From assembly GCA_005862285.1 (NCBI GenBank), contig SZXW01000014.1, positions 207,514-271,513 on the forward strand: a stretch of 64,000 nucleotides of DNA. Reading direction: 5' to 3'. Positions 43,003 through 52,500 of the stretch are shown here, one piece after another. The stretch is from Chlorobium sp. GTDB lineage: Bacteria > Bacteroidota > Chlorobiia > Chlorobiales > Chlorobiaceae. The position numbers and the translations under genes were made by a program. The number at the start of each line of letters is the position of its first letter. Within the stretch, counting starts at the first letter, position 1. The notes under the pieces were generated by a model. That model was not told the DNA's origin and did no database searches. It saw only the letters and a list, made by a program, of their open reading frames with translations.

Positions 43003-43282
43003 ATGGAAAAATTTTTCTGTTAAGCTCTTTACTTTTGAGAATTTCGTATGTCCTGTTTGATTGCGTTGGCCTTAAATACTGTAGAGCAAGGGGCCTTGCA
43101 ACAAGATCGGCAATCTGTAATCCGGTAGAGTTACTGACTTTCGGCACGAAAATGGGTTCAAATTTCATCCTCTGAAAATCACCCGTTTTATAGTACCAGT
43201 CACACTGGTTATCACAAATACGCCGAAACTCAACAACGGCAATCATACCCTTTACATGACTATTGGGCAGAATTGAATTCAA
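43001..43282 (-). pseudogene. C-terminal remnant of a DUF3800 protein
   Basis: 93 codons whose second half, NSTGLQIADLVARPLALQYL followed by NRTYEILKSKELNRKIFP, matches the characteristic end of DUF3800 proteins, where LQxADLVA carries conserved Ala-Asp. Full DUF3800 proteins are about 230-260 residues with an RNase H-like fold starting with an acidic IDESG motif; the N-terminal two thirds are missing here. The frame overlaps the end of the endonuclease gene by 23 bases, so deletion or recombination probably joined the two. DUF3800 genes are often found in defence islands. Confidence 0.65.
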
Positions 43283-43997
43283 CTAACTTTTTCCAGTCGA
43301 TTGCACCTACATCACTGCAATATTCTCGCATGAATTCCCCGGTAAACATGTTGATACTCTGTGCATAGGATTGCTGAAAATCATCGTTTTTTTCTCTTGC
43401 TTTATGCCCAAGTGGCTCTATGATTTCCGTGTACAATTCTGGATTACCTGATATGAAAGACCAGAAAGCTTGACCGCAGTACTTGAAATAATCACCTTTG
43501 TCTGGATTTCTGTCTTTGCCATAACAACAGCCATTAACAGCCATAATGCGTAACCCTGAACTGCTGGTACGGAGAGTTCTTGCTGCGGTTCTGAAGTCAG
43601 CCTTCATCTTCTTGATCTGACTCGAATTCCCCCAATTTGGCCCTGACTTGATGTTTACGATAAACCGTTGATTATCGTTATCAAATTCAAGATCAATACC
43701 TTCTATACCAGATTTCCATCCGCCAAAAACCTTTCCATTTATAAAGATCGCGAGGCCCTCAAGCCAATCACCGAAAATAGTTTCCTCATTCGATGAAATG
43801 TGAGCATCCACTAGACCTCGCACAATCTGCTCAGCAGTTAGAACATATTTAGCCTTATAAAGATAGGGATTTTTACGTTTCAGGACTTTAGAAAGGCTCA
43901 AGCCATCAAGACTTGCAATCCGTTTCCGATGAAATGTACTAATGTTCTCTTCAACGTACCTCGATACGTCTTTCAGGGATAGTGGAGTCATAGCCAT
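43260..43997 (-). CDS. Type II restriction endonuclease (PmeII-like)
   Basis: A 245-residue cytoplasmic protein. NPYLYKAK near residue 43, FGDWLEGLAIFINGKVFGGWKSG near residue 75 and GQAFWSFISGN near residue 175 resemble the PmeII-type family of endonucleases. A PD-(D/E)xK-like core can be read as GIDLEF followed after a turn by IVNIKSGPNW, with the catalytic acid before K apparently replaced by Asn. It overlaps the end of the methyltransferase gene by 47 bases on the same strand, the usual way such enzymes are paired. It likely cuts the unmethylated sequence its partner protects. Family call is from recall. Confidence 0.75.
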   Translation of the reverse strand: MAMTPLSLKDVSRYVEENISTFHRKRIASLDGLSLSKVLKRKNPYLYKAKYVLTAEQIVRGLVDAHISSNEETIFGDWLEGLAIFINGKVFGGWKSGIEGIDLEFDNDNQRFIVNIKSGPNWGNSSQIKKMKADFRTAARTLRTSSSGLRIMAVNGCCYGKDRNPDKGDYFKYCGQAFWSFISGNPELYTEIIEPLGHKAREKNDDFQQSYAQSINMFTGEFMREYCSDVGAIDWKKLVEFNSAQ

Positions 43998-44835
43998 TCT
44001 GTTTTTCCAGCAGATAAAGTTCTACTGGTTTAAGCTCGTTTTTTACCATATAGTAGTACTCGGGCACGATCTCTATTCCGATGGAGTTTCTTTTCATCCT
44101 CTTCGCTACCACATTGGTGGTGCCGGACCCCATGAATGGATCAAGAACAGTATCCCATTCTTTAGTGAACAATTTGATGAACCATTCAGGAAGTCCTTCA
44201 GGAAAAGCGGCACTGTGACTTTTATTGCTGCACTCTGTAGCTATATGGAGGACGTTCGTCGGATAAGCATTGTCTCGATCAAGCCAATTAGAAATATTTT
44301 TACCGAAGCCACTCCCAACTTTAGATTCATCTCTGGTCATGTCTGTTTCACTGAGCTTTTTCAGGCGACTTTTTTTCCACTCACCCATTGGAACCATGAC
44401 CTTTTCCTGATACATTGCAAATTGCTTGCTCTTGTTAAATTGTATCAACCTTTCCCACGAATCCCTGAACCGGTTAGGCCATTTTCCCGGATAGCAGTTC
44501 TTTTTGTGCCAGATAAATTCTTCGGTCCATAACCACCCCTGTAGCCTTTTCATTGCTAGGATGAGCTCCATTACATAGGTGCTTCGTTCTCCATTGACAA
44601 CTTTTTCTTTGATGTTCAGGACAAAAGTTCCTGTTGGCTTGAGAACCCTCAGCAATTGCTCGGATATCGGTAAAAACCACTCGACATACTCGTCCGGATG
44701 AATCCCACCATAAGAGTTTTTTCGCTGGTCAGCATACGGTGGAGACGTGAAAATCAGATCCACAGAATTCTCCTGCAGTTTTTTCAAGACATCCAGACAG
44801 TCGCCAAGGTAGAGATCGGTATTTATTTCCATCAT
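43951..44835 (-). CDS. DNA methyltransferase of a type II restriction-modification system
   Basis: A 294-residue beta-class DNA methyltransferase. The catalytic motif IV is TSPPYADQR near residue 30, typical of N4-cytosine and some N6-adenine enzymes. The SAM-binding motif I comes late, in LDPFMGSGTTNVVAKRM near residue 238, confirming the beta (permuted) order. A target-recognition stretch lies between (about 100-200). It is transcribed first and its stop overlaps the endonuclease start, so protection would precede restriction. The recognition sequence is not readable from the protein. Confidence 0.92.
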   Translation of the reverse strand: MMEINTDLYLGDCLDVLKKLQENSVDLIFTSPPYADQRKNSYGGIHPDEYVEWFLPISEQLLRVLKPTGTFVLNIKEKVVNGERSTYVMELILAMKRLQGWLWTEEFIWHKKNCYPGKWPNRFRDSWERLIQFNKSKQFAMYQEKVMVPMGEWKKSRLKKLSETDMTRDESKVGSGFGKNISNWLDRDNAYPTNVLHIATECSNKSHSAAFPEGLPEWFIKLFTKEWDTVLDPFMGSGTTNVVAKRMKRNSIGIEIVPEYYYMVKNELKPVELYLLEKQNGYDSTIPERRIEVR

Positions 44836-45460
44836 TCAAAGCAAAAAATAGTCGTATAAACTGTTATAATGATTTCCTAAGACCACAATTTTTCAAAACT
44901 AGCTGGATTCAACACCTGTTCATTATTTGAAAGCAGAAAGAACAGAAGATTAAACGTCAGACACTTTATTGCATTTGTTATAGATGCTCTTGACTCTGAC
45001 ATAATATAGTAAAACCACAGCGCAGTTTCAGAGCTATGTCGTTTTAGCAATCATGATGCAAAATGGCTTAAGCCTTGATTAAGCGCGAAAAGCCTTGTGA
45101 ATGCCAAGCTTTTCACGATACTGTTCTCACCTATTGAAAACATGGACATTTGAATTGACCCAGTACCCATAATTGAAAAGGTCATTAGTAAATGCGTCAA
45201 CATCAAAGTCAACGGGATTGATCCCGGCTTATTCCATTGTTGAATTACATGTATAAAAACCCTCTTTTTGTATACATATCAAGGATAACATGCCTACATT
45301 TTCCATCTTTTCTATACATATTCATTCTCTTTTCTTCTAAAAGCCTATGTCTTTTGTCGTCCATAAAAGACATTTACGCGCATAACACATCACAACAATA
45401 ATAACGATAAAGTTTTAAAAGATATTGGGTATAGCTGTTCAAGAGGATTTAAAGAATATT
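44836..45460. other. Gene-free region beside the restriction-modification pair
   Basis: About 625 AT-rich bases upstream of the methyltransferase gene. It includes a possible small RNA (45025-45113), a palindrome GGCTTAAGCC at 45065-45074, CGGGAT/ATCCCG at 45213-45226, and an imperfect ATGTATA-type inverted repeat at 45249-45277. Composition is lower in GC than the flanking housekeeping genes. Confidence 0.5.
45025..45113 (+). ncRNA. Possible small RNA with CRISPR-repeat-like 5' segment
   Basis: Bases 45025-45045 contain AGAGCTATGT flanked by GTTTC and CGTTTT, differing at 3 of 21 positions from the start of known type II-A CRISPR repeats as I recall them. GCTA then TAGC form the next stem, and AAAAGCCTTG (45088-45097) pairs with CAAGCTTTT (45105-45113) as a terminator-like end. 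Only one copy is seen and no cas gene is present, so a link to CRISPR is speculative. Confidence 0.25.
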
Positions 45461-46882
45461 TTATTTCCCGATGCAGAAGCGCTCAAAAATCAGATTGAGT
45501 ATCTCCTCATTGACAACCTTTCCTGTGATTTCCCCGACATAGTCGAGCGAGGAACGGAGCTCGAAGGCGATCAGTTCGGTGCCTTCCCCGCTGTCGATAA
45601 GCATTTTCGCGTTTTCGAGCGCGTCCGACGCGTTGCGGAGCGCTTCATAATGGCGCAGGCTGGTCACGAGCACGCTCGCTTCATGGATCTTGTCGAGCCC
45701 TTCGACCATGGATGCCATCAGGTGCAGCAGACCGTCGAGCCCGATACCTTTCGCAGCGGAAATGCCGCAGACCTCGCATCCGGCAGCATTGTGAAGCATG
45801 GCAATCCGCTCCGAAGCATCCGCAACCAGGTCGATCTTGTTGGCAGCTACGATCATTCGGGCTTCAGGGTATTCCTCCTGAAATTGCCGTATCCGGGAAA
45901 TATCGCCTGAAAGCTTCTCCCCGGAGATATCGACGAGATAGAGTATCAGGTCGGCTTGTGAAATTTTCCGGTAGCTCCTGATTACACCTTCGTGCTCGAT
46001 CTCTTCCCCGGTATCGCGAAGCCCGGCCGTATCGGTGAGACGGAACATGGTCTTTTCGTGAATGAAGCACTCTTCGATATAGTCTCGCGTGGTACCGGGC
46101 ATATGGCTAACGATCGCCCGCTCTTCGCCAAGCAGTGCGTTCAGCAGTGTCGATTTGCCGGCGTTCGGTTTCCCGGCGATAACCGTCGAGACGCCCTCTT
46201 TCAGCAGACGGCCGTGCCGGTAGGAATCGATCAGCTTCTGCAGCTCCTCCTGAAGGGTTGCAAGTTCCTCGTCGAGCTCGCGGCGGCTCTGGAACTCGAC
46301 ATCTTCTTCGCTGAAATCGAGTTCGAGTTCGAGCAGGGCGCATGAATGGAGCAGGCGCTCCCTCATGTTGTCGAGGCGGGCGGACAACGTGCCCTGCATC
46401 TGCGTGACCGCTGTCCTGAACGCCGATTCCGTCCGTGCATGGATCATCTCCCCGATAGCCTCGGCCTGAAGCAGATCGATCCGGCCGTTCAGGAATGCAC
46501 GTCGCGTGAACTCCCCCGGTTCCGCCAACCTGCACCCCTTGTCGAGCAGCACCTGCAGGATATGCTTCACCACGACCGGCCCGCCATGGCAGCTGAATTC
46601 GATCGAGTCTTCCATGGTGAAGGAGTTCGGCGACCTGAAAACAAGCGCGATAACCTCGTCGATCAGCCCGTCGCGGTCATGCATGGTACCGAAATGGGCC
46701 CTGTATCCTTTGGACCGTGAAAAGAGGAAGTCCCGATCACCAGCTTTCCTGAAGACCCGCTGGGCTATATCGAAAACCCCCCTGCCGCTGATACGTACAA
46801 CCGCAAGCGCTCCGGCCCCTACCGGCGTGGCGATGGCGGCAATTGCTTCTCCCTGGTCGATACGGACGGTCTGTGCAGTCAT
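45461..46882 (-). CDS. mnmE: tRNA modification GTPase MnmE
   Basis: A 473-residue protein of normal MnmE length. The N-terminal folate-binding domain starts EAIAAIATPVGAGALAVVRISG; a helical domain follows; the inserted GTPase domain has G1 GKPNAGKST near residue 226, G3 DTAGLRDT near residue 272 and NKID near residue 342. The protein ends with the invariant CIGK. MnmE acts with MnmG to make 5-carboxymethylaminomethyl-type uridine at the wobble position of tRNAs. It is transcribed away from the restriction genes, and a short-chain dehydrogenase gene lies 17 bases upstream on the same strand. Confidence 0.97.
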   Translation of the reverse strand: MTAQTVRIDQGEAIAAIATPVGAGALAVVRISGRGVFDIAQRVFRKAGDRDFLFSRSKGYRAHFGTMHDRDGLIDEVIALVFRSPNSFTMEDSIEFSCHGGPVVVKHILQVLLDKGCRLAEPGEFTRRAFLNGRIDLLQAEAIGEMIHARTESAFRTAVTQMQGTLSARLDNMRERLLHSCALLELELDFSEEDVEFQSRRELDEELATLQEELQKLIDSYRHGRLLKEGVSTVIAGKPNAGKSTLLNALLGEERAIVSHMPGTTRDYIEECFIHEKTMFRLTDTAGLRDTGEEIEHEGVIRSYRKISQADLILYLVDISGEKLSGDISRIRQFQEEYPEARMIVAANKIDLVADASERIAMLHNAAGCEVCGISAAKGIGLDGLLHLMASMVEGLDKIHEASVLVTSLRHYEALRNASDALENAKMLIDSGEGTELIAFELRSSLDYVGEITGKVVNEEILNLIFERFCIGK

Positions 46883-46899
46883 GAAGGTGTAATAGAACG

Positions 46900-47571
46900 T
46901 TATGTTGGACGTATGACGATCTGATCGGGCAGTATCCCGTCAGGTGTTTCAATCGCGGAAACTATGATCCGGGCAACCTCCTCGGGCTTCATGAGTTTTG
47001 CCGGATGCAAGGGAGAATCCTTGTAAAATGCGGTATCGACCGATCCCGGAAAAATACAGCAGACCCTTACGCCGAATAGCCGAAGCTCCTCCATAAGCGA
47101 TTCGGATAAACCCGCCAGGCCGAATTTCGTCGCACAGTAAGCCGAGCCTCCCTTGAATCCATGCCTGCCGGCAATGGAAGCGATATTCACGATCATGCCG
47201 AACTGCCGCTTCTTCATAAGAGGAACAACCTTTTTCGAACAAAGAAAAGCCGCTGTCAGGTTCACATCCACTGCCCGCTGCCACATTTCAGGAGTGATGG
47301 TCTCGATATCGCCGAACACTCCGATTCCGGCATTGTTGACGAGCAGGGAAATATCCGGGTGGCGTTGCCTGATCGAGGCAAAAGCCGCATCGATGTCACC
47401 GGAAAATGAAAGATCGGTCTCTAACCATGTGAATGCCGGATGTGAGATTTCCGTCTCCCTGCGGCTCAGCCCGTAAACCACCGCGCCTTTTTCGAGAAGA
47501 ACTTTCGCCGTATTATACCCTATGCCGGAACTCGACCCGGTCACGACGGCAACCTTGTCTCTGATTTCCAC
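46900..47571 (-). CDS. Short-chain dehydrogenase/reductase
   Basis: A 223-residue classical SDR. The cofactor loop TGSSSGIG lies at residues 11-18, NNAGIG near residue 85, catalytic Ser in IVNIASIAG near residue 136, and YCATK near residue 151 with the active Tyr and Lys. FPGSVDTAF follows near residue 180. The start codon appears to be GTG: it places the glycine motif at the usual distance and no ATG is available. The substrate is not predictable. The gene ends 17 bases before mnmE on the same strand and may share its transcript. Confidence 0.92.
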   Translation of the reverse strand: MEIRDKVAVVTGSSSGIGYNTAKVLLEKGAVVYGLSRRETEISHPAFTWLETDLSFSGDIDAAFASIRQRHPDISLLVNNAGIGVFGDIETITPEMWQRAVDVNLTAAFLCSKKVVPLMKKRQFGMIVNIASIAGRHGFKGGSAYCATKFGLAGLSESLMEELRLFGVRVCCIFPGSVDTAFYKDSPLHPAKLMKPEEVARIIVSAIETPDGILPDQIVIRPT

Positions 47572-47679
47572 AGTTTCAGGTGTTGAAAGTTTAACGATGC
47601 TTCACTAAAGTATAATGAATAGCTGAAAGAAAGAGTAAATTCCGCATCAGTTGCGGGAACAACACAAAAGCTGCGATGC

Positions 47680-48495
47680 ATGCATGATATGACACCTGTA
47701 GGGACGATGAAAGCGGAAATTCTGCTCCGGAAAGAAAGAACGCTTCCCGAAGAGTTTGAAAGGGTATTGAAACTGGTGAAAGTTCTGCGGCAGGAATGCC
47801 CCTGGGACAGGAAGCAGAACGCGGAATCCCTGGCACACCTGCTGCTCGAGGAAAGCTATGAGCTTGTTGACGCGATAGACCGAAAAGATGTCGATGAACT
47901 GAAAAAAGAGCTTGGCGACCTTTTTCTGCACCTCTGTTTTCAGGTCGTGCTTGGTGAAGAGAACGGCAGCTTTTCCTTTCACGACGTCTTCGAAGCCCTC
48001 TGCACGAAACTCATCAGCCGGCATCCGCATGTTTTCGGGGAGACTTCGGCTGAAACCGAACAGGAGGTGCTGAAAAACTGGGAATCCCTGAAAATGAAGG
48101 AGGGGCGCAAGAGCCTGCTCGACGGTGTGCCGAAGGCCATGTCGGAACTCCTTCGCGCCTACCGCGTTCAGAAAAAAGTATCCGGTGTCGGTTTCGACTG
48201 GCCCGACAGCGAAAGCGTGCTCGAAAAGCTTGCCGAAGAACTTGAGGAACTGAAACATGCCGGAAACAGGGAGGAACAGGAAGAGGAGTTCGGAGACCTG
48301 CTCTTCACCATCGTCAACTACAGCCGCTTCCTCGGGGCAAACCCGGAAGATGCCCTGCGCAAATCCACCAACAAGTTCATGGGACGGTTCCGCAAAGTCG
48401 AAGAGACAGTTGAAGCTTCCGGCCGCGAATGGCAGGATTACACCGCCGAAGAGCTCGACAGGCTCTGGAACGAAGCGAAAAAAAGAGAATGCTGA
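47680..48495 (+). CDS. mazG: Nucleoside triphosphate pyrophosphohydrolase MazG
   Basis: A 271-residue protein with two MazG modules. The first has EESYELVDAIDRKDVDELKKELGD near residue 65, whose EExxE and ExxD residues hold Mg2+; the second repeats the pattern with LAEELEELKHAG and EEEFGDLLFTIVNY near residue 200. The linker LLDGVPKAMSELLRAYRVQKK is typical of full-length bacterial MazG. It hydrolyses NTPs or dNTPs to monophosphates, cleaning the pool and lowering (p)ppGpp-linked stress in some bacteria. The ATG at 47680 is uncertain; one nine codons later is also possible. Confidence 0.93.
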   Translation: MHDMTPVGTMKAEILLRKERTLPEEFERVLKLVKVLRQECPWDRKQNAESLAHLLLEESYELVDAIDRKDVDELKKELGDLFLHLCFQVVLGEENGSFSFHDVFEALCTKLISRHPHVFGETSAETEQEVLKNWESLKMKEGRKSLLDGVPKAMSELLRAYRVQKKVSGVGFDWPDSESVLEKLAEELEELKHAGNREEQEEEFGDLLFTIVNYSRFLGANPEDALRKSTNKFMGRFRKVEETVEASGREWQDYTAEELDRLWNEAKKREC

Positions 48496-48593
48496 AGAGA
48501 AACTATCGACTGGAACTACCTGTTGAAATACTGCAGGGAATTGGGAGTGTTTCTCGGTGACTCCGAAACAATAAGGAAAATTGATGGAATGCG

Positions 48594-48824
48594 ATGAAAA
48601 GTTCGTCATCGGAAATACTCGCATTACGTGAAAAAATGAACCGTTTCAATGAATGGGAACGTTCGCAAACGATTCAACTCACCGAACAGGAACGATTCCT
48701 GCAGTTCATCGATCTGTTCGAAATTGCAATGCAATTCGATGACGAAATTATAGAACGCGCCCACCGGGAACATCTCGTTCCGTTTGCCCGGCTTGCCCGG
48801 GCGATAGCCATGAAAAACACCTGA
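48594..48824 (+). CDS. Small hypothetical protein, 76 residues
   Basis: A short, charged, probably helical protein (LREKMNRFNEWERSQTIQL to IIERAHREHLVPFARLARA). No signal peptide, membrane helix or motif. It follows mazG on the same strand after 98 bases. The pattern of nonpolar residues every three to four positions fits a two-helix hairpin, and codon use is like the neighbours. I do not recognise it; it may be a small regulator or an orphan of the lineage. Confidence 0.55.
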   Translation: MKSSSSEILALREKMNRFNEWERSQTIQLTEQERFLQFIDLFEIAMQFDDEIIERAHREHLVPFARLARAIAMKNT

Positions 48825-48833
48825 CACATTCAG

Positions 48834-49478
48834 TCAGGAGCAGGACTGGAATATTGTTTCGATAAACACACCTGCAGATTCAAGGTATTCAGAGGCAGCT
48901 TCGTGCCCTCCGCTGAACGTGCAGGATACATGATCGACACCGGCATCATGGAGACGGGAACAATCTTTTTTGAAGTTTTCCTCTCTATAGATCGGGTCTC
49001 TGCTTCCCCTGGCGATATGCACCTTCCCCATCCGGTCTCTTAGCTCAAGCTCGGGTGGAATATCCCCGCCAAGCAGCATCACTCCTGAAGCACGATGCTT
49101 TCCAGAAAGAGCTGCACGGCATGCCATGCCCGTACCCTGTGAAAAACCGTGAAAGACGAGTTTGATCCCCGAATACAGGACCCTTTCGATAACCGCCTCG
49201 ACATAGCGTACATTTTCTTCGATGCGCGTTTCCCGCTGGCGGCTGGTCATCCAGCAGGCACCGGGGTCCCCTTTCGGCGTATAAAACGGATGAAGCGCCT
49301 CGATGGAACAGAGTGTGCATGTTTCCGATCCGGGAATCGAAGCGAGCAGAGCAAGCTCGTCCTCAGCCGTCTGCCCGTAACCATGGAACCCGGCAATAAG
49401 CAATTCTGAACCTGTCTGCAGGGGCTTGCGAATGAGATACCTGCCGTTCACAATGGTCTGGATGGAAAACTCTTCCAT
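48834..49478 (-). CDS. Carboxylesterase/phospholipase-like alpha/beta hydrolase
   Basis: A 214-residue cytoplasmic protein. The nucleophile elbow is GFSQGTG near residue 118 (Gly-x-Ser-x-Gly), the acid in RGSRDPIY near residue 162 and the histidine in SGGHEAAS near residue 193, a complete Ser-Asp-His triad in the usual order. Size and the HGYGQTAEDELALLASIPG start match the carboxylesterase/lysophospholipase family. Likely hydrolyses a short ester or lysolipid; the natural substrate is unknown. Monocistronic, convergent with the 76-residue ORF. Confidence 0.87.
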   Translation of the reverse strand: MEEFSIQTIVNGRYLIRKPLQTGSELLIAGFHGYGQTAEDELALLASIPGSETCTLCSIEALHPFYTPKGDPGACWMTSRQRETRIEENVRYVEAVIERVLYSGIKLVFHGFSQGTGMACRAALSGKHRASGVMLLGGDIPPELELRDRMGKVHIARGSRDPIYREENFKKDCSRLHDAGVDHVSCTFSGGHEAASEYLESAGVFIETIFQSCS

Positions 49479-49502
49479 GAAGATCGATGACTATGAAACG
49501 GT

Positions 49503-49548
49503 GAAAAAAAGAAACGGGCCCGGCTCATTTGCGGAGACAGGCCCGTTT
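49503..49548 (-). terminator. Rho-independent terminator of treS-mak
   Basis: On the minus strand AAACGGGCC (read from 49548 to 49540) pairs with its complement at 49520-49512, followed by CTTTTTTT at 49511-49503. It begins 14 bases after the treS stop, a textbook position. Confidence 0.85.
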
Positions 49549-49561
49549 GCATGATTCGATC

Positions 49562-52500
49562 TCAGGATTCGAGGATCTTCAGGATTCCCCTGAGCGGAAT
49601 ATCCACCCACTCCGGCCTGTTGTTGAGCTCGTAGTTCAGCTCGTAAACCGCCTTGTTCATCAGGTAGGCCCTCATGAGATGCTCGCGCTGATCCTGTTCC
49701 GCAGGCACAATATTGCTGTCGGCAGTCTTCTCGAAATAGGTGTCGATGAAATGCTGGCCCACATAAAAGCCCCAGCGGTCAGCCCAGGGTTCGAGCAGTG
49801 CCCGGTCTTCGGTGCGGAAAACCGTGCTTCCTTTGTGCAGCACATTGAAAGCCGCATAATCGAACGAGCGAAGCATGCCGGAAATATCTCGGAACACCGA
49901 ACGCTTGATCTTTCTCTCGGAAAGCGATTTGGCCGGTTCACCCTCGAAATCGATGATGGCGAAGTCCTTGCCGGTATAGAGCACCTGGCCGAGGTGGTAA
50001 TCGCCATGTATCCTGATCTTGAGGGAATCGATTTTCTCTATCCTGACCGGATCGAACTGCTGCAGAAGCTGCTTGTGCTTCTGCAGGAGCTGGTTGCAGA
50101 GGTGCTGCTGTTCTTCGGAAAGCTTGGATTTGATCTCCCGGATCAGGATAACCGTACGCTTCACCTGCTCGCACATCGCCTGGTAAATCGACCGCTGGTA
50201 GAGCGTTGTAAACGGCTCCGGCGCAAATGCAGGATCGTTTTCAAGCGACGCGAGCGAAAGATGCATTTCGGCCGTGCGTTCGGCAAGTTTCTCGATCATA
50301 CCGAGCCAGGCTTCACCAAGCAGTTCATGCATGACGGCAGGAAGTTTGACCGGGTCGCCGCTCAGCCGAGGAAGCTCCGGAAGCGAAATGCCGGTATGTA
50401 TCCTGGCAAGGACATCATCGTAATAACGTTTCACATAGCCGAGCGAGAGCTGCCACGCATCACCCTCGTTCGGAACATAATTCTGCAGGATACCGAGCGA
50501 AAAACGGCTGGCACGGTTCTGGTCATAGGTCAGCGATCCAAGATAACGCGGCAGGTTCCTGAAGGATGTCCGGTCGCTCAGCGCACTGCACATCTCCACT
50601 TCCGGAGAGACGCCATTTTCTATCCTGCGGTAAAGCTTGAAGCAAAGCTCGTTATGGTACCTGATCGAAGTATTGGTCTGTTCGGCACCCATGAGTTCAG
50701 GTTCGACCTCACCGTTGGCGAGTTTCTCCTGCAAAGCTTCAACAGCAGTGGATTTGACACCGGATACGAGACCCGATTTTCCCTTCCAGGCATCACGGCC
50801 TGCAAGCAGCTGGAACAACTTGCTGAGGAATTGGTTATCATAGGTCGCATCGCAGAGGTACCCTTCTTCATCACCCACTACGGCCCGTGCAATGACCCGC
50901 TTGCGGAAACTGTCATCCCCGGAACTGATCGAGGAAACCGGAGTGAAAGAGACCGGAAGCTGGTAAAGCTCATTTTCTCCGCTGGCATAGTAGACTTCTG
51001 TGACAAGAAGCTTCGCCTTGTCGATGCCGGTAACCGGAATGGTATCTACGATGGCGATGCGCATGATCGTCCTTGCCTTGCCGCCGAACCAGCGGCTTGC
51101 ACGGTAATACCTGGGAAGGATTTCCGTTTCGAGCATTTCCCTTGTTTTGCCGGCAAACAGCAGCTGCCAGCGCGAGACACAGGCGAACGGTTTGTCCATG
51201 CTCGGCTGCCCTTCAGCGCCTTCGGTATCTTTCACGAGTTTCAGCCAGAAATACCCGTAGGAGCCAAGGGCGACCATGTAGGGAGTTTTCCGGATTTTCG
51301 GGAAGCGGTTCATACTGAAAACCTCTTCGGGTATATACCCTTCGAAGTGCGAAAGATCGAACATGACGGCCTGAGCGTTCCGCGAAAGGTTCACAACCGT
51401 CAGGATGGTCTCGTCCTCGTATCGCCTGATGAAGCTCAGCACCTTCGGATTGTTCACCTGAATGAACTCGATGGTGCCCCGGCTGAGCGATTTATACCGG
51501 CGGGCCGTCGCCAGGGTATGGCGCATCCACCAGAGCAGCGAATTCACGTTGCTCTCCTGCACCTCGACGTTCACCGCCTCGTAATGGTATTCCGGATCGA
51601 TGATGACCGGAAGGAGCAGCTGCTGGGGGTTCGCGCGCGAAAACCCTGCATTGCGGTCGCCGTTCCACTGCATCGGCGTGCGGACACCGTCGCGGTCTCC
51701 AAGGTAGAAGTTGTCACCCATTCCGATCTCGTCGCCGTAGTAGAGTACCGGCGTTCCCGGAAGGGAGAGCAGCATGATGTTCATCAGCTCGATCCGGCGC
51801 CGGTCGTTGTTCATGAGCGGTGCGAGGCGGCGCCTGATACCGAGGTTGATCCTCGCTTTAGGGTCCCGGGCATAGACCCTCCGCATGTAGTCGCGCTCCT
51901 CGTCGGTCACCATTTCGAGGGTCAGCTCGTCATGGTTGCGAAGGAAGGAAGCCCACTGACAGGTTTCAGGTATTTCGGGCGTCTGTTCGAGAATGTCGAT
52001 GATGGGGAACCGGTCTTCCATGGCAAGCGCCATGTACATCCTCGGCATGAGCGGAAAATGGAAGTTCATGTGGCACATGTCGCCCGTACCGAAATATGCC
52101 GCGGAATCTTCCGGCCACTGGTTGGCTTCGGCAAGCAGCATCCTGTTGGGATAGTGCTCATCGACGTAGGCGCGGAACTTCCGCAGGAATTCGAAGGTCT
52201 GCGGGAGATTTTCGCAGTTGGTACCTTCGGCCTCGTAAAGGTATGGGACGGCATCGAGCCTGAGACCGTCGACACCCATGCCGAGCCAGAAATCGAGCAC
52301 ATCGAACAGTGCACGCTGCACCTCCGGGTTCTCGAAATTCAGGTCGGGCTGGTGATGGAAGAAGCGGTGCCAGAAATACTGTCCCGCCACAGGATCGTAA
52401 GTCCAGTTGGAAGCCTCGAAATCCTGGAAAATGATACGGGTTTCGGAATACTTGTTCGGGTCGTCGCTCCAGACATAGAAATTACGTTCCGGCGAACCTG

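Noticed and set aside
42909..43175. 88-codon plus-strand ORF
   Set aside because: Overlaps the terminator and is antisense to the DUF3800 remnant, whose protein signature is clear.
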